The position numbers were made by a program, and so were the translations under genes. From contig CM070721.1 of assembly GCA_036346275.1 (NCBI GenBank), positions 1,128,452 through 1,192,451 of the forward strand: 64,000 nt of DNA. The letters run 5' to 3'. Within the stretch, counting starts at the first letter, position 1, and each line of letters begins with the position of its first letter. Source of the stretch: Otatea glauca. Lineage: Eukaryota; Streptophyta; Magnoliopsida; Poales; Poaceae. This document shows, in pieces, positions 1 to 11,325 of this stretch. Below the pieces are notes generated by a model that ran no database searches, had not been told where the DNA came from, and saw only the letters and a program-made list of their open reading frames with translations.

Positions 1-663
1 CTAAAACTGGTCCACCGAGCTATCCCAGTCGACCATCCGAAGTTGTGCCCAAACTCGTAATCGCCAGCAAGGCCTCGGGGGACCACGTTCTCCCGGTTCG
101 CCTCGGGATGATAGCGCCCGAGCCCGATGCGCTCCTGCTCGAGGTCGCAGAAAACGATCCTTATCTGAGTAAGCCGGCTATTCCCCGTGTTACCAACCGT
201 GGATGTCTCAAGAAGCGCCTGCTCGATGATATTTCCGCACCGAGGTCGCGACCCTAAGATTACCACCGTGGATGATCTCGGCCGCAATAAGTCGCTTTGC
301 GCAACAAGTCGACTTATTCCCGCACCAAATTATCGAGACATGTCAACCCGAGTCGCGCTCGCCCGAGTGATTTCGGCGAGGCCTCGCTGAATCAACATCG
401 TGCATCGATACCACAACCTAAACTGGGTAATTCGGGCAAAGGCGGTAGGCCTCGTTGCAAGGTCCGCAGAACGCGCTCGCCACACGCCACGATCTAGTAA
501 TCGCTCGACCCTTCCAAGAAATAGCCCGCACAAAGTACGCAGCGCTGCACACGCACCGACAAATAAGCTAAGTTCTTCAAAAACACAACTCTATAAAGCT
601 TAGCATAAAGTTGTTTTATCTTTACAAGGGGAATCTTTCGCCCCTGCACCCATCCGCTAACTC

Positions 664-1132
664 TAAAGTTTACAGAGACATGTCTCGGCGTAGTTTTTCC
701 TGCTCAAGGTCTGAAACCCTCCGCCGCAGCTCACGAGGACCTCTGATTCGCCTTGTTAATCCGGTCGCGGCCGCCTTGGAGCCGGGCCAAGGCGTCTTTC
801 CCACCGAGCCACCGCGCCGCCTTCTCTCCAAGACTAGCATTCTCGGCCTCGGCCTCACCACCTTGGTTTCGCTCCGGTGGCCTCGCCTCCAACCCCGCGA
901 TCGTTTTCTCGAGCTCGGCCATGGCCTCGAGCTCTGAGGAGGGCCCCGCGCAGGCGACTTCGCCTCGAAGCGAAGGCGAGATCTCGAGCTTGAGGCGCTG
1001 GATCTTCGCCGACGCGCTCGCGCGTCCTCGCCAAAGATGTCCTCGCCTCTCGACGGACCCGTGCAAGGGTCTCTCCACCCTCCTTCGCTCCCTTGATGGC
1101 TTCAGAGCGCTATGGTGTATATCTCCGGCCAC
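664..1132 (-). pseudogene. coiled-coil ORF relic, possibly a retrotransposon antisense gene
   Basis: On the minus strand an open frame (731-1132) encodes a charged, heptad-like stretch containing SSELEAMAELEKTIAGLEAR, and the neighbouring frame continues with RRRVSDLEQEKLRRDMSL. The two segments read as one coiled coil broken by a frameshift near 740-860. A coiled-coil C-terminus also ends the antisense gene of the Tat-type element at 20818-23193, so the same kind of element gene is a reasonable guess. No function can be read from it. It could also be chance coding potential in GC-rich DNA. Confidence 0.3.
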
Positions 1133-2720
1133 ATGCTCCCGCCGGCCGACACTACCAGCGAGCTCGAGGGCCTGGCCTCCTCAGCGCGATATTTCCTCTG
1201 ATCTGCGCGACACGGCGGCTTTTAGCTCGGCGATGTCCTCTCGATTGGCCTCGAGGACACCGCATAAGGGCTTCTGGCGAGCACGTGTTCGCGCAAGAAT
1301 GTTGTACCCCGAAACCACCGCAGACCGCAAGGCAAAGAAAACCCACCATGACCACTAAGAAAAGGGAGGGAAGGAGGAGGTGACGCTACGATCGATCTTA
1401 CCTCCACTAACCGGTCCTCCAGCGAAGACAAGTCAACAACGCCATCGGAATTTCGGCAAGACGCTCACGGTTACATCCCCGGCACTTCCATCGCCAGAGC
1501 GACGGCACTTCGGCGACCGGGAGATCCACTTCGACCACGGCAATGGCGATCGACCTCGGGCCGACGAGTGGCTCGACGCCTCGCCGCCTCGACAGGAAGG
1601 GTCCTCGGCTCGCCGAAGGTGGACGCCCACCGGCACGGCGGCAACACCGCCTCGATCACGGCGCGAATAACAAAGCGCCGGGCCGAGGCACCGGTCGGAC
1701 GATGGACCGAGCCACGATCGCTTCGCAGATATGAGCCGCACACAAGAAATTATCAAAAGATGCTCACCGCCCCACCACCACGGTTAAGAACGGGGGAACT
1801 TATCACGCGAACGGACGACGCGGCAACCTCGCTTTCTTTATCGCCTACTGCGGGCGATTCGGCCTCCGCTTCGAGGACTCCACCCTGTGGACGCCACCGG
1901 GGTGCAACGACGACGCCACCTCGATCGCAGCCCCTTCGCCACGGTGTTCTCGGCAAGAAGACTTCAATCACGACGCCCTGGTCGTGGCGCTTTCAACCAA
2001 CCTCCTCGCCGCTTGTCCTCCTCGGAGGACGCGGCAAGCAAAGATCTCGCCGCGCCCTGGTCGCGCCATGAGGCGGTAATCGTCCTCATAATCCTCCTCC
2101 CCGGCCTCGCCCTGGACCACAGGAAAGGTCGGTATCAAGGGAGGGGGGAGGGCGAGGTCGCAATCAAGGGCTAGAAGGCGTTGACGCAGAGGGACGAGGA
2201 GGAAGAAGGCAAAAGCACGAGAAACGGGAAGTGAAATCCTAAAGGGTGAGACCCCTCTAGTTTTAAAAGACGCCTCATCTACCGGCATCACCATCACCTC
2301 AAAAGGCGCCCAGAGTCGGCGGCGTGTTTCAAACGTCGGGGCCTTTCAAAACCCCTGTACGGCGCGTCCCTCCACGCATCCTACAGACCCCATTCCTTCA
2401 ACTTCCCCATCCACGAGGCCCCTGGGCTTCCTGGGCCCGTCCGGGAAAACAAAATGGCAAAGCCCGAAGTACGTGTCCCGATAGGGGGATCCCTCTCCGA
2501 GCAAGACATCAGACTCAAGAGCGCCTAGAGTCTCAGACCGCTTCTTGAGCCTCGGGGCCGGTTGTCGGGATCGGACACCGGGCGCGGCCCCCGACACGTG
2601 TCCGCTCCTCTCGTGCCCGGGATGCCTTAAGCCAGCAGCAGACGCCTCCGGCCTACCGCCCGAGGCACTGCGGATCGTTACACGGGATCCGACCAAAGGT
2701 CCCAAGAGGCCACCGGGACA

Positions 2721-2857
2721 CTCTTCCCGACCGGCGGACCTCTCCGAGCTTTTCCCGACCGGCGGGCCTCTCCGAGCTCTTCCCGACCGGCGGGCCTCTC
2801 GAGCTCTTCCTCGACCGCGACCTCTCCGAGCTCTTCCCGACCAAGGGTCGGGCTCCC
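2721..2857. repeat. 27-28 bp minisatellite, five units
   Basis: Five head-to-tail units begin at about 2721, 2749, 2777, 2804 and 2831. The unit contains CTCTTCCCGACCGGCGGG followed by CCTCTCCGAG. Units 1-3 are nearly identical and the last two are diverged by small changes. The array lies upstream of the LTR-like TATA at 3336, so it may be a U3 repeat of a degenerate LTR. Confidence 0.75.
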
Positions 2858-3299
2858 GACCTCCGCAGGGGACGGGTCCCCGACCCGACCAAGCCGCTCC
2901 CGACCTCCGCAGCGGATCGGTTCCCCGACCGACTGTGCCAAGGCAACCTCGCCAAGGGCGCGTGTCAAAGCCTCCACCGCCATCGACCACGCACTCCACT
3001 TGATGGGGTCAATCAAGTGACTATACGAGTAGGTGGCCACTTTCCAAGATGGTTTAATGGTCGAAGTCATACTTCCACCCCATCGACCGGCCACGCGACA
3101 AGACGAAGACACGCCCTCCCGAGGCGCCCAACGCCATGCGCAGCAACGCCAACACTCGTAAGGTTCGCAGAGGGCGTGTACGCCGCTTCCGGAAATACCT
3201 AACCGCCTCGCCAACTAGACTACCGACCAAAGATGGGCAAGACGGACGGTGATCAATCGCCAGAACGGCGACCAAAGCTCCTAGTGTAGGTCACCTCGC

Positions 3300-3500
3300 C
3301 CTCTCCCAACTCGATGTAACCCGCCTTCCTTCCGTATAAAGGAGGCAGAACCCCTGAGAGGGGATCGAACCCATCTCGCTAAGCCATTAGCACTCGCTTG
3401 TAAACTTTGTACAATGATCTACACAAAAGGCAATACAACACCACCACACGAATCGAGTAGGGTTCGCCCAACCAAGATAAACCTTGTGTTCCCTGTTTGG
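3300..3500 (+). mobile_element. LTR-like tail (R/U5-like) of a Ty3/gypsy element
   Basis: A TATA-like motif (TATAAAGG, 3336-3343) is followed about 80 bp on by TTGTAAACTTTGTACAATG, then a segment ending in CCTTGTGTTCC. This layout is familiar from the promoter, R and U5 parts of grass Ty3/gypsy LTRs. Neither LTR end nor a target duplication could be defined, so only a fragment is called. Confidence 0.4.
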
Positions 3501-3619
3501 TTGCACAGGCTCCCCTACTTAGTGCGCCCGCCAAGGGTGCCATCCGGACGAGCGAAGCTCTGGGCCTCGCCCTCCGTACGATCCTTCCCCCTCTTTCTTT
3601 GCGGTCGGCGGTCCCGATC

Positions 3620-4046
3620 GTCGACAGGTGCAGATGGCTCTTCCTCAAGGAGTTCGACTACATCAACGACAAATGCGGACACATCAAGTGGTGGGGAGCT
3701 AGCTGCCTATCTCAACAACAACATTGTCAACTACCAAGAGCAGCAAGAGGAGAACTTCAATATTTTGCAGTGGTGGCACGAGCACAAGATAACATATCCG
3801 GTATTTTTCATATTAGCATGGGATGTGTTAACAATTCCTGTCTCCACGGTTTCTTCAGAGACTGCTTTCAGTCTATTCGGAAGATTAATCGAGGAGAGAA
3901 GAATAAATCTGACAAGTGAGATGATGGAAATACTTCTCATTGTGAAAGATTGGGAACAAGCTGATCAACGAGCTCAACATACTGTAGAAAATGTTGAGTT
4001 GGCGGAGACGTTCGAGAATCTTTATCTAGATAATGAGGAAGAATAA
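3620..4046 (+). pseudogene. hAT transposase C-terminal dimerisation region, 5'-truncated
   Basis: The open frame ending with TAA at 4044-4046 encodes the hAT C-terminal dimerisation block: FNILQWWHEHKITYPVF, then LTIPVSTVSSETAFSLFGR, then RINLTSEMMEILLIVKDW. These are the W-x(n)-YP, PVS-S-E-AFS-GR and L-x(n)-V-DW landmarks of Ac-like transposases. The frame runs upstream to 3414, but the residues before about 3690 are low-complexity and not hAT-like; they probably come from the preceding LTR. The zinc-finger and catalytic parts are absent, so this is a non-functional relic. An acidic tail ends the frame. Confidence 0.85.
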
Positions 4047-4540
4047 TTGTAATATTCACTTTTTCTTGTATCACTAAGCTATTGGCTTACTCTTTTTTCT
4101 TTGCCAAGGTTTTCTCGTGTTGAGTTTTTACTTGGCAAACTTTTTAACGAGGCAGCCAAACATCAATAAAGCTCATCATTTAATTCAAATTATTTGTCTC
4201 ATTTTAGAATTTATCTCATATTTTAGCTTTTTCTTAATTTATATATATATTTAAAAAGTTTTTCTACATCCTTCAAGTTTTTCTAATTATTCTAAATTTT
4301 TTCTATTTTTCTGAATTTTTTCATACTTTTTTTGCCATACTTCGTCTATTTTTCTAATTTTTTTCTGATTTTTTTTTCAAATTTTCAAACGCTAACGGAC
4401 TACTAGACCGACCTGACCCGTTATACTCATAAAGAACCGGACCGGCACGGCCCGTTGACCTGAACCGCCATCCCGACACGGTTTGTTTATAAGCCGGGCC
4501 GAAACGGCCGTGCTGTGCCGGCGGTCGTTTGGGCCCTCTC
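4047..4540. other. AT-rich 3' flank and hAT-like subterminal GC motifs
   Basis: Immediately after the transposase stop is an AT-rich 3' region with an AATAAAG-like signal near 4164. From 4382 to about 4520 there are repeated CCGG, GGCACGGCCCG and GCCGGGCCG motifs typical of subterminal regions of plant hAT elements with GGCCCG-type repeats. I found no clear terminal inverted repeat or 8-bp target duplication. The 3' end of the element probably abuts the start of the PPR gene. Confidence 0.45.
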
Positions 4541-4627
4541 TCTAGTGTTGACGTATCCTCCGAAACCGCCCGCCAAAAGTACGGTACGGACTCCCTCCCC
4601 GCGCCGCGCCCGCGGCTTCCACGTCCG

Positions 4628-6460
4628 ATGCCTTCCTCAACACCAGACCGCCGCTCGCCTCCGCCGGCGACCACCACCAGCGCAGCCCTACTGCTCTCGC
4701 GCCTCCGCCTCGCCGCTGGCCCGACCACCCCGCGCCGCCTCCTCCTCCAGTGCCTGGCCCTCGTCCTCACCTCCGGCCTCTCCTCCTCCCATCTCGCCCT
4801 CCCCTCGCGCCTCCTCAACTCCCTCCTGCCCCACCTCCCCCGCAGCCGCCACCCTGCCCTCCTCCGCCTCCTCCCCCGCGACCACCTCACGCTTCTCCTA
4901 ATCCTCTCCTCCAAGCAACACCACGCCCACTCCCTCCCCACCGCCAACGCCCTCCACGCCCTCGCCGTTTCCTCCGGCCACCTCCCCTCCGACCTCCGCC
5001 TCGCCAACTCCCTCCTCTCGCTCTACCTCACCCTTGGCTCTCCCTCCTCCGCGCGCCACCTCCTGGACGACATCCCCCGCCCCGACACCGTCACCTGGAA
5101 CACCCTCCTACGCGGTTGCCTCAGATTCGGCGCCCTCCCGGTCGCACGCCGCCTGTTCGACGAAATGCCTGAGCGGGATGTCGTCTCGTACAACTCTATG
5201 GTATCTGGTTATGCGGTCGAGGGGGACATGGACAGCGCCAGGAAGCTGTTCGATGAAATGCCTGAGAGGGACGTGGTCACCTGGAACTCGATTCTCGCCG
5301 GGTATGCTCGCTGCGGGGACATGGAGAACACCAAGAAGATGTTTGATGCAATGCCATACAGGGATGCTGTGTCATGGAATTCAATGCTGGATGGGTATGC
5401 ACAGGTCGGGAATGCCGCGATGGCGAGGGCGGTGTTCGATGGCATGCCGAGGAAGAGCATCGTGTCATGGAACATCATTCTTGCACTGTATGCAAAGGTG
5501 AAGGACTGGCTGGAGTGCTTGAGGCTGTTTGATGCGATGATGGCAGTGGGGGGCGCTGTACCAAACGAGAAGACGTTCGTGAGTGTTCTGACGGCTTGTG
5601 GGTACCTGGGTGATTTTGAGAGGGGAAGGTGGGTGCATGGTTTGGTTCGCGAGAGGTGGGAGAGGCTTGTGCCAGATGTGCTACTGCTTACGGCTCTGTC
5701 GACGATGTATGCCAAGTGTGGGGTGATGGACACGGCGAGGGAGATCTTCGATTCGATGAGTGAAAGGGGTGTCCCCTCATGGAACTCGATGATCATAGGG
5801 TATGGGTTGCACGGGCAGAGTGAGAAGGCCCTTGAGTTGTTCTTGGAGATGGAGAGAAGTGGGCCTAGGCCAAATGAGACAACTTTCATCTGTGTCTTGA
5901 GCTCGTGTGCTCATGGTGGTTTGGTGCTTGAAGGCTGGCGTTGTTTCGACAGGATGGTCAGGTTCTACGGTGTTGAGCCTAAGGCTGAGCATTTTGGATG
6001 TATGATGGACCTCTTTGGTCGTGCTGGACTTCTCAAAGACTCGGAGAACCTCATCAAGAATATGCAAGGGAAGGTATCGTCGGCATTGTGGGGCACTCTG
6101 ATGTCAGCATCTCGAACTCAGAACAACTCCAAACTTGGAGAGTTTGTTGGGAAGAAGTTGATTGAAATGAAGCCAACAGAGGTCGGCCCGTACGTGCTTC
6201 TGTCAAACATTTATGCCGCGGAAGGAAGATGGGATGATGTTGAGAAAGTGAGGGAGATGATGAAGGAGAATGGGGTGGAAAAGGATGTGGGGTTGAGCAT
6301 GGCAGGATCAAGTGAATCAGAACCTCGTCTTGTTAACGAAAACGGCATTTTAGTTGGACGGAATGGTGTGATGCTGTCGATGCTGGGCGAGATGGGTGTG
6401 CGTATGAAGCAACCATCGGAGGAGTTCAACTGCAGGCAAGGAAGCTTAGTTGTTCTGTGA
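4628..6460 (+). CDS. PLS-class pentatricopeptide-repeat protein, E subgroup
   Basis: The single-exon frame encodes about 610 aa from the ATG at 4628. The frame is open to 4529, but the first 33 codons overlap hAT-like DNA, so the inner start is preferred. From about residue 125 there are repeated 31-36 residue units: DTVTWNTLLRGCLRFGALP, DVVSYNSMVSGYAVEGDMD, DVVTWNSILAGYARCGDM and more, with RLFDEMPERD linkers, then P, L and S motifs. A C-terminal E/E+ like region begins near ALWGTLMSASRTQNN and includes YVLLSNIYAAEGRWDDVEKV. No DYW deaminase follows. Plant E-class PPR proteins bind organellar RNA and act in editing or processing. The N-terminus is Ser/Pro/Arg-rich, compatible with organelle targeting. 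The repeat order resembles At3g29230-like proteins. The 5' third is extremely GC-rich and the 3' part moderate. The frame is intact and likely functional. Confidence 0.88.
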   Translation: MPSSTPDRRSPPPATTTSAALLLSRLRLAAGPTTPRRLLLQCLALVLTSGLSSSHLALPSRLLNSLLPHLPRSRHPALLRLLPRDHLTLLLILSSKQHHAHSLPTANALHALAVSSGHLPSDLRLANSLLSLYLTLGSPSSARHLLDDIPRPDTVTWNTLLRGCLRFGALPVARRLFDEMPERDVVSYNSMVSGYAVEGDMDSARKLFDEMPERDVVTWNSILAGYARCGDMENTKKMFDAMPYRDAVSWNSMLDGYAQVGNAAMARAVFDGMPRKSIVSWNIILALYAKVKDWLECLRLFDAMMAVGGAVPNEKTFVSVLTACGYLGDFERGRWVHGLVRERWERLVPDVLLLTALSTMYAKCGVMDTAREIFDSMSERGVPSWNSMIIGYGLHGQSEKALELFLEMERSGPRPNETTFICVLSSCAHGGLVLEGWRCFDRMVRFYGVEPKAEHFGCMMDLFGRAGLLKDSENLIKNMQGKVSSALWGTLMSASRTQNNSKLGEFVGKKLIEMKPTEVGPYVLLSNIYAAEGRWDDVEKVREMMKENGVEKDVGLSMAGSSESEPRLVNENGILVGRNGVMLSMLGEMGVRMKQPSEEFNCRQGSLVVL

Positions 6461-8289
6461 AACTGTCAAAAGAGCACACAAAAATGGGGATTGTGCCTCT
6501 TGGTTTCACGTTTGGGATGGTATTTTTCTCGTGCCAGGACCAAAGCTGCAGAAACAAAGCCAAGAATAGGTGATGACGGAGCTTGCTAGTTGCTAGCCAA
6601 AAGAAGTTTCCCTGGACCATGGTGGGCACTAGCGCTGAGTAGTTTGGAACTAGTTGGGAGCAAGCAATTAAAGTCAAAGGAAGAAATTGTCCTGGGTAAT
6701 GTACGATCGAAAAATACACAAGTATTATTTATCACCCAACGTACAGGATTGGTTGCTAATATTATTCTGATACTCTCAATCTATCAGGTCATGTTACAAT
6801 TGTAGGATTGCATCAGCCGGGGAGTCGAGTCACATCATCACTTACACTATCGTCAAGTTGAGAGAATTGGCTGGTGTGCAGTTTGATTTCTGTGTGAATA
6901 ATTGAAAATAGGAATAAAAAATGAAAGAAAGTTTGCAATTTGACTTCTGTGTGAATTGTAAAGTAAAATCCTTAAATAACTAAAATCCATAATAGATTAA
7001 ATAAAATTAGAAATTTAATTTATATATGAACTCTAAAAAAATAACTAAAATTTTGAATACAATTAAAAGTTATAATATGGATATAACGAGTGTTGCCGGA
7101 GAAGACCACACATGAGTGCAATGGCAATGATTTGTCATGCAAGAAGATATTGCATCACGAGAAAGCAATAGGCGAAGGCATTACATCAGAGATGAGAACA
7201 ACGTCACGCTGCTCACCAAAGTCATTGAAGAGAAAGGCCATAGTCAAAGAAACCAAAAGCTGTGACAAGTGGTGAGCGTCTGGAAGTCAGCGACACAAGA
7301 AGCTTGGTGATGGGGAGGCGCTAGTAGAGAGGAGATAAAGTTTTGCATGGAAGATAAGCTACAAAGGATATATATCCATTGGGTATCTAGGAGCGTGCCA
7401 TCGCTACTGAGGGATATGACATCACACGCGATGGTGAGAAGATTCTTCATATCGTTATACAATGACTAAAGCAAATATGCTAGCATAAGATAAGATGGGA
7501 AGTCACCACAGTTAGTAAGGAAGCAACATCGTTGAGTTGGCCAAAGTCGACTAAGAGAAGCGAGCATGTATAACATCCTGCATGTGTATATACATGCATG
7601 AATTCGTATGAATCGAAACAAGGAGCAAAAAGCCCGGAGTAGAGATGACACTATTGTATGGAATAGGCCTAGGGCCACTGGTGAGAGCGTGGCGGGTGTC
7701 CCTGGTAGGGATAAACAATAGTTATACATCTATGCGTGTTGATGTCGCAACATTCAGCATTAAGTAATAATTGGAGAGAGATAGAAGATGGCTATATGAT
7801 AGAGTATTGTATTAAAAAGGTAGCAGCTGAGATGGATCGACCAAGAATTGGGTTTGCTATTGGAGGTTGAAGCAGAAAAGTGATGAGGCAATCAATAAGT
7901 GATAGAAGACACACGGTTCGGTGGGGTAGCCAGCGTGTGAGGAAGGTAAGTTTAAAGTAAGTCGTCCATAATGCATCTGTGTATATATGAGCAATGTACT
8001 CTAATACTATGTAAAATAATCAGCGTATTACTTTGAATTAAATAGAGGTACATGCGATGCATATATTTTGAAAAAAGAGTTATTGATGAAGAAAGAATAG
8101 GGGTATATAGCTACATGATCTATCTAAGATGAAGAGTTGCTATGTTTCTAAAAACCCCAGCAACTTATTATTCTCAATAATTTTCTTCCATCAAAGCTTA
8201 TACTTTAATTACGTTTCTTAAGTTGAATTTTCCTAAAGCTTCTATTGTCATTTGTAATGTTTATGATGTTTTGAAAATTTAAAACCTTC
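6461..8289. other. intergenic, no gene recognised
   Basis: This covers the PPR 3' flank, an AT-rich stretch (6900-7090) and then mixed-composition DNA to 8280. Short open frames here show no family features. Nothing repeat-like within the window was matched except background AT-rich sequence. The last part probably includes decayed intron or exon sequence of the TWD40-2 relic that starts at about 8290. Confidence 0.5.
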
Positions 8290-8576
8290 AAGTATGGAAG
8301 ACACGAGTTATAATTAATCCTAACAGACAACCTTTGGAAACCCATTTCTTTGAGCAAGCAGGTTAGTTTTTGTTCTCCTACCTTTTCAGAAATTTGAGTA
8401 GTGTCTTAACTATTTCTACTTTTCCTCTTAAGCTGCCTTTTTTTTCTCCTTTACACTTAAGGTTTCAATTGTTCTAGTGCATGATTGGTGTCATACTTGT
8501 GCAATCATACATCTGAGTTCTAGGCTAGTAGGATACTAGCTTTTAAGCCATTTTATTGCTCTCTCCCCGGCCCTCT

Positions 8577-8627
<51 letters not shown>

Positions 8628-11325
8628 TCTCAGAACTCTCTTTGCTTCTGAGAATGAGTTATACAACCATTTTCTTTGTTAACAATGCAGCTATTGAAAC
8701 AATGGATATCACGAAGATATTCACTCTTCAAGGTGGAGAAGCAGTGTACCCTTTACCCTGAATAAAAAACTTGGCAGTGCACCCCAAGTTTAATTTGGCT
8801 GCAGTGATTTTTGCAGTTAGGCCACACTAACTCTGTACCCCATAGTTCATTACTTGATGCCCAGAGTTTCAGAAACATCTTATGTCTTTGATTTGCAGGA
8901 TATGTTGGGGACAGAAGCTGCAAAGAATAAGGCTGCATACACAAGAGAAGGTAGGAGGCAACTTTTTGCTGTTCTTCAGGGAGCCAGGGGATCAACTGGT
9001 AAGCATATGATTGTGTGTTTTCTTCTTATTGTTGTTGTGGTTATTCAAAATTATTATTTAGTTAAATGTGCTGCTTGCTTGAAAATGGCAGAAGATCTTT
9101 ATTGGTTTGTACAGGCAAAAATATTGTATAAAATCAGGCTATTCATGTCACACAATTCTTATTTTTTCCACTTTGCACATGTTGATAAACTATTAATTTC
9201 TTTGAGCAGTTCATGCATGTTTTAAGTATGATAAGATCTGCTCTGGTTTTACAGCTGCTGTTTTAAAAGAGAAGCTTTTAGCCCTGGGTTCATCCGGAAT
9301 TTTAGCAGAGCACCAACTACAGGCGCAGCTGCAAGAACAGCACTTGAAGGGGTAAAATTTAATTTTACCCTATGTAAATTGTAGAAGCATTGTTGTATGA
9401 ATTTGATTTTTTTAGGTTTTGATATCATTTCTATGTCACCATACTTCTTTTTCTGCAACTACTCACTGTACTTTCTTGATTGATGTCTTGCCATATTTAC
9501 TGATGGATTGATTTCATTTGTTTTCTTTTCATCAGCCAGAGCCAGCTAACTATTTCAGACATTGCAAGCAAGGCGTTCCTTCACAGTGTATGTGCCTTTT
9601 TTTCGTTAGCAGTGGTGGCATAATGTTTGTTTCAGTTTCCTTTTAGTGATTTAAGTTGAACTGGTACTCCAGCAATGCCGAATGCTGCAGTTGATATGTT
9701 TGGAACCAATGCTTTAGTGGAACCACAAGAGCCCACTGGTGCCACGGGTCCTGTAATTGGGGTCATGGGAGAGACCGCTGGACCTATTCCTGAGGACTTT
9801 TTCCAGAACACTATTCCATCACAGCAACTTGCGGCTACACTGCTCCCTCCCGGAATAATCCTGTCACAAATTGCTCAACCTGCTCCTGGAATGAATGTAG
9901 GCAGACCAGTACCTAATCAAAGCACGATGGCTAATGTTGGTCTTCCAGATGGCGGGGTGCCGCCACATGCACCACAACAGACCCAGTTTCCTCAGCAACC
10001 AGGCATACCTATGGATTCTATTGGCCTACCTGATGGTGGCGTACCCCCACAGAGGCAGCCTCTTCCTTTGCAACCCCAAGCTCTTCCTGCACAGCCACAG
10101 GGCTTTCAACCTGCTGTTCCTGCTGCGTCGCAACCAATTGATCTCAGTGCTCTTGAGGGTCCAGGATCAGCAAAGCAACCAAGCTGCTTGCCCCCCAGCA
10201 CCTACTGCTGTGCGTCCTGGTCAGGTACCCTTGTTACACTTTTTTTTGGGATCTGATGGATTTCGATAGTTTTCATTGATACCCTCATCCATGATTACAG
10301 GTACCACGTGGTGCTCCTGCTGCAGAATGCTACAAGACGGGTCTTGCTTATCTTGAGCAGAACCATCTTACAGATGCACTATCTTGTTTGGATGAGGCAT
10401 TCTTGGCCCTTGCAAAGGACCAATCACATGAAGCTGATATCAAAGCGCAGGCCACCATTGACCGCAGTTGCTTTGCTACAGGTTTTTTTTTCTCCATATG
10501 GCATACACGACAATCAGCTTACCTCGTACGGCAGTCAGCTTTCTTGACTAAACTCTTACTACAGGTAATGTTAATTGTAAAATAAGGTTTTTGAAGTGAA
10601 TTTACTTAAACCAGGATTTTAACCACATTTATTCTTCGAGAGATTTGGTTTGTCAAACTTTATTCTTCTGTATGGGTGATTAAAGTGCTTTAGTTACTTT
10701 TATGGTTTTGCCACTTAGGGAACAAATGCTGCTTGTTCACTTGAGGCCTTCCGGTCAAACAAGTCTTGTTCAGGACAGTGATAGCACCACCTCTGACCAA
10801 TTTGATGAAACATACATGGACTGAAGGGGGAACCCGGGAAAAAAATATTTTCTGCACTTGAGAATAGAAGGAACTCCATCTATTTGGAGAAATGCCACCA
10901 CTTATGTATCAAGTTGATAGTCAATGAACATGCATGGAACTAGTTTCAGATTGTCGCTGTTACTTAATTTCCTTGATTTCTCTCCAGGAAATTGCTCGCC
11001 TGCAACGGGTTCAGGGAGCTGGTGCTCTGAGTGCGAAGGAGGAAATGGCCAGGCTATCTCGCCACCTTGCTTCCCTGCCCCATCCAAGCCAAGCACCGGA
11101 TCAACTGCATCAGAACTGCCATCAAGCGGAAGGAACATGGAGGTCCAGAACTACGCCTACGCCAAGCAAATGCTCGATGATCTCTTGTGTTCCAAGGCGC
11201 CCCCATCGAAGCAGGATGAACTCAAGAGCCTGATCGACATGTGTGTCCAGACTCCAGAGCTGACGAACGTTGTGTGTGATTTAATTTTACGCGCGGGCAG
11301 GCATGCATTTCTTGTCTGCTCTTAA
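8290..11325 (+). pseudogene. TWD40-2: TWD40-2 (TPLATE complex subunit) pseudogene, internally deleted
   Basis: Exons with conventional splice borders encode recognisable parts of the WD40-type TPLATE/TSET endocytosis subunit TWD40-2. They are: about 8290-8361 (WKTRVIINPNRQPLETHFFE); 8691-8815 (IETMDITKIFTLQGGEAVYP); 8899-8998 (MLGTEAAKNKAAYTREGRRQ); 9255-9351 (LGSSGILAEHQLQAQLQ); 9536-9587 (QSQLTISDIASKAFLHS); 9673-10223 (FGTNALVEPQ, IPEDFFQNTIPSQQLAATLL, GLPDGGVPP twice); 10301-10481 (ALSCLDEAFLALAKDQSHEA); and 10988-11270 (EIARLQRVQGAGALSAKEEM). Lesions: TGA at 8759-8761; an extra C near 10192; a small deletion at the end of the 10301 exon; +1 near 11077; +4 near 11131; loss of the C-terminal zinc-binding end. 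All exons between KAFLHS and FGTNALV (roughly the middle half of the protein) are missing. The family identification rests on recalled sequence of plant homologues and is strong; the pseudogene status is seen directly. Confidence 0.85.
8583..8625. repeat. (CT)n microsatellite
   Basis: An uninterrupted run of about 21 CT units lies in the intron before the 8691 exon of the TWD40-2 relic. Confidence 0.97.

Larger units (their letters stand above)
1..3300. other. GC-rich decayed Ty3/gypsy-like DNA
   Basis: No intact gene is visible. The stretch is GC-rich and all frames are closed by stops or frameshifts. It leads into an LTR-like tail at 3300-3500 and contains a coiled-coil coding relic on the minus strand (664-1132) and a 27-28 bp minisatellite (2721-2857). 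This resembles the 3' half of a Tat-type Ty3/gypsy element, which often carries an extra antisense gene before the 3' LTR, but I see no reverse transcriptase or integrase motif. The assignment rests on overall character and the LTR-like tail. Confidence 0.35.

Noticed and set aside
3414..3640. N-terminal extension of the hAT frame
   Set aside because: The frame is open, but the residues are Ser/Thr-rich and derive from the preceding LTR-like DNA, not from a hAT protein.
4354..5007. 217-codon Arg/Glu-rich minus-strand ORF
   Set aside because: Antisense shadow of the PPR N-terminal codons and the GC-rich hAT tail; only low-complexity residues.
4750..5501. Pro/Arg-rich and Cys/His-rich frames inside the PPR gene
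   Set aside because: Out-of-frame readings of the GC-rich 5' half of the PPR coding region.
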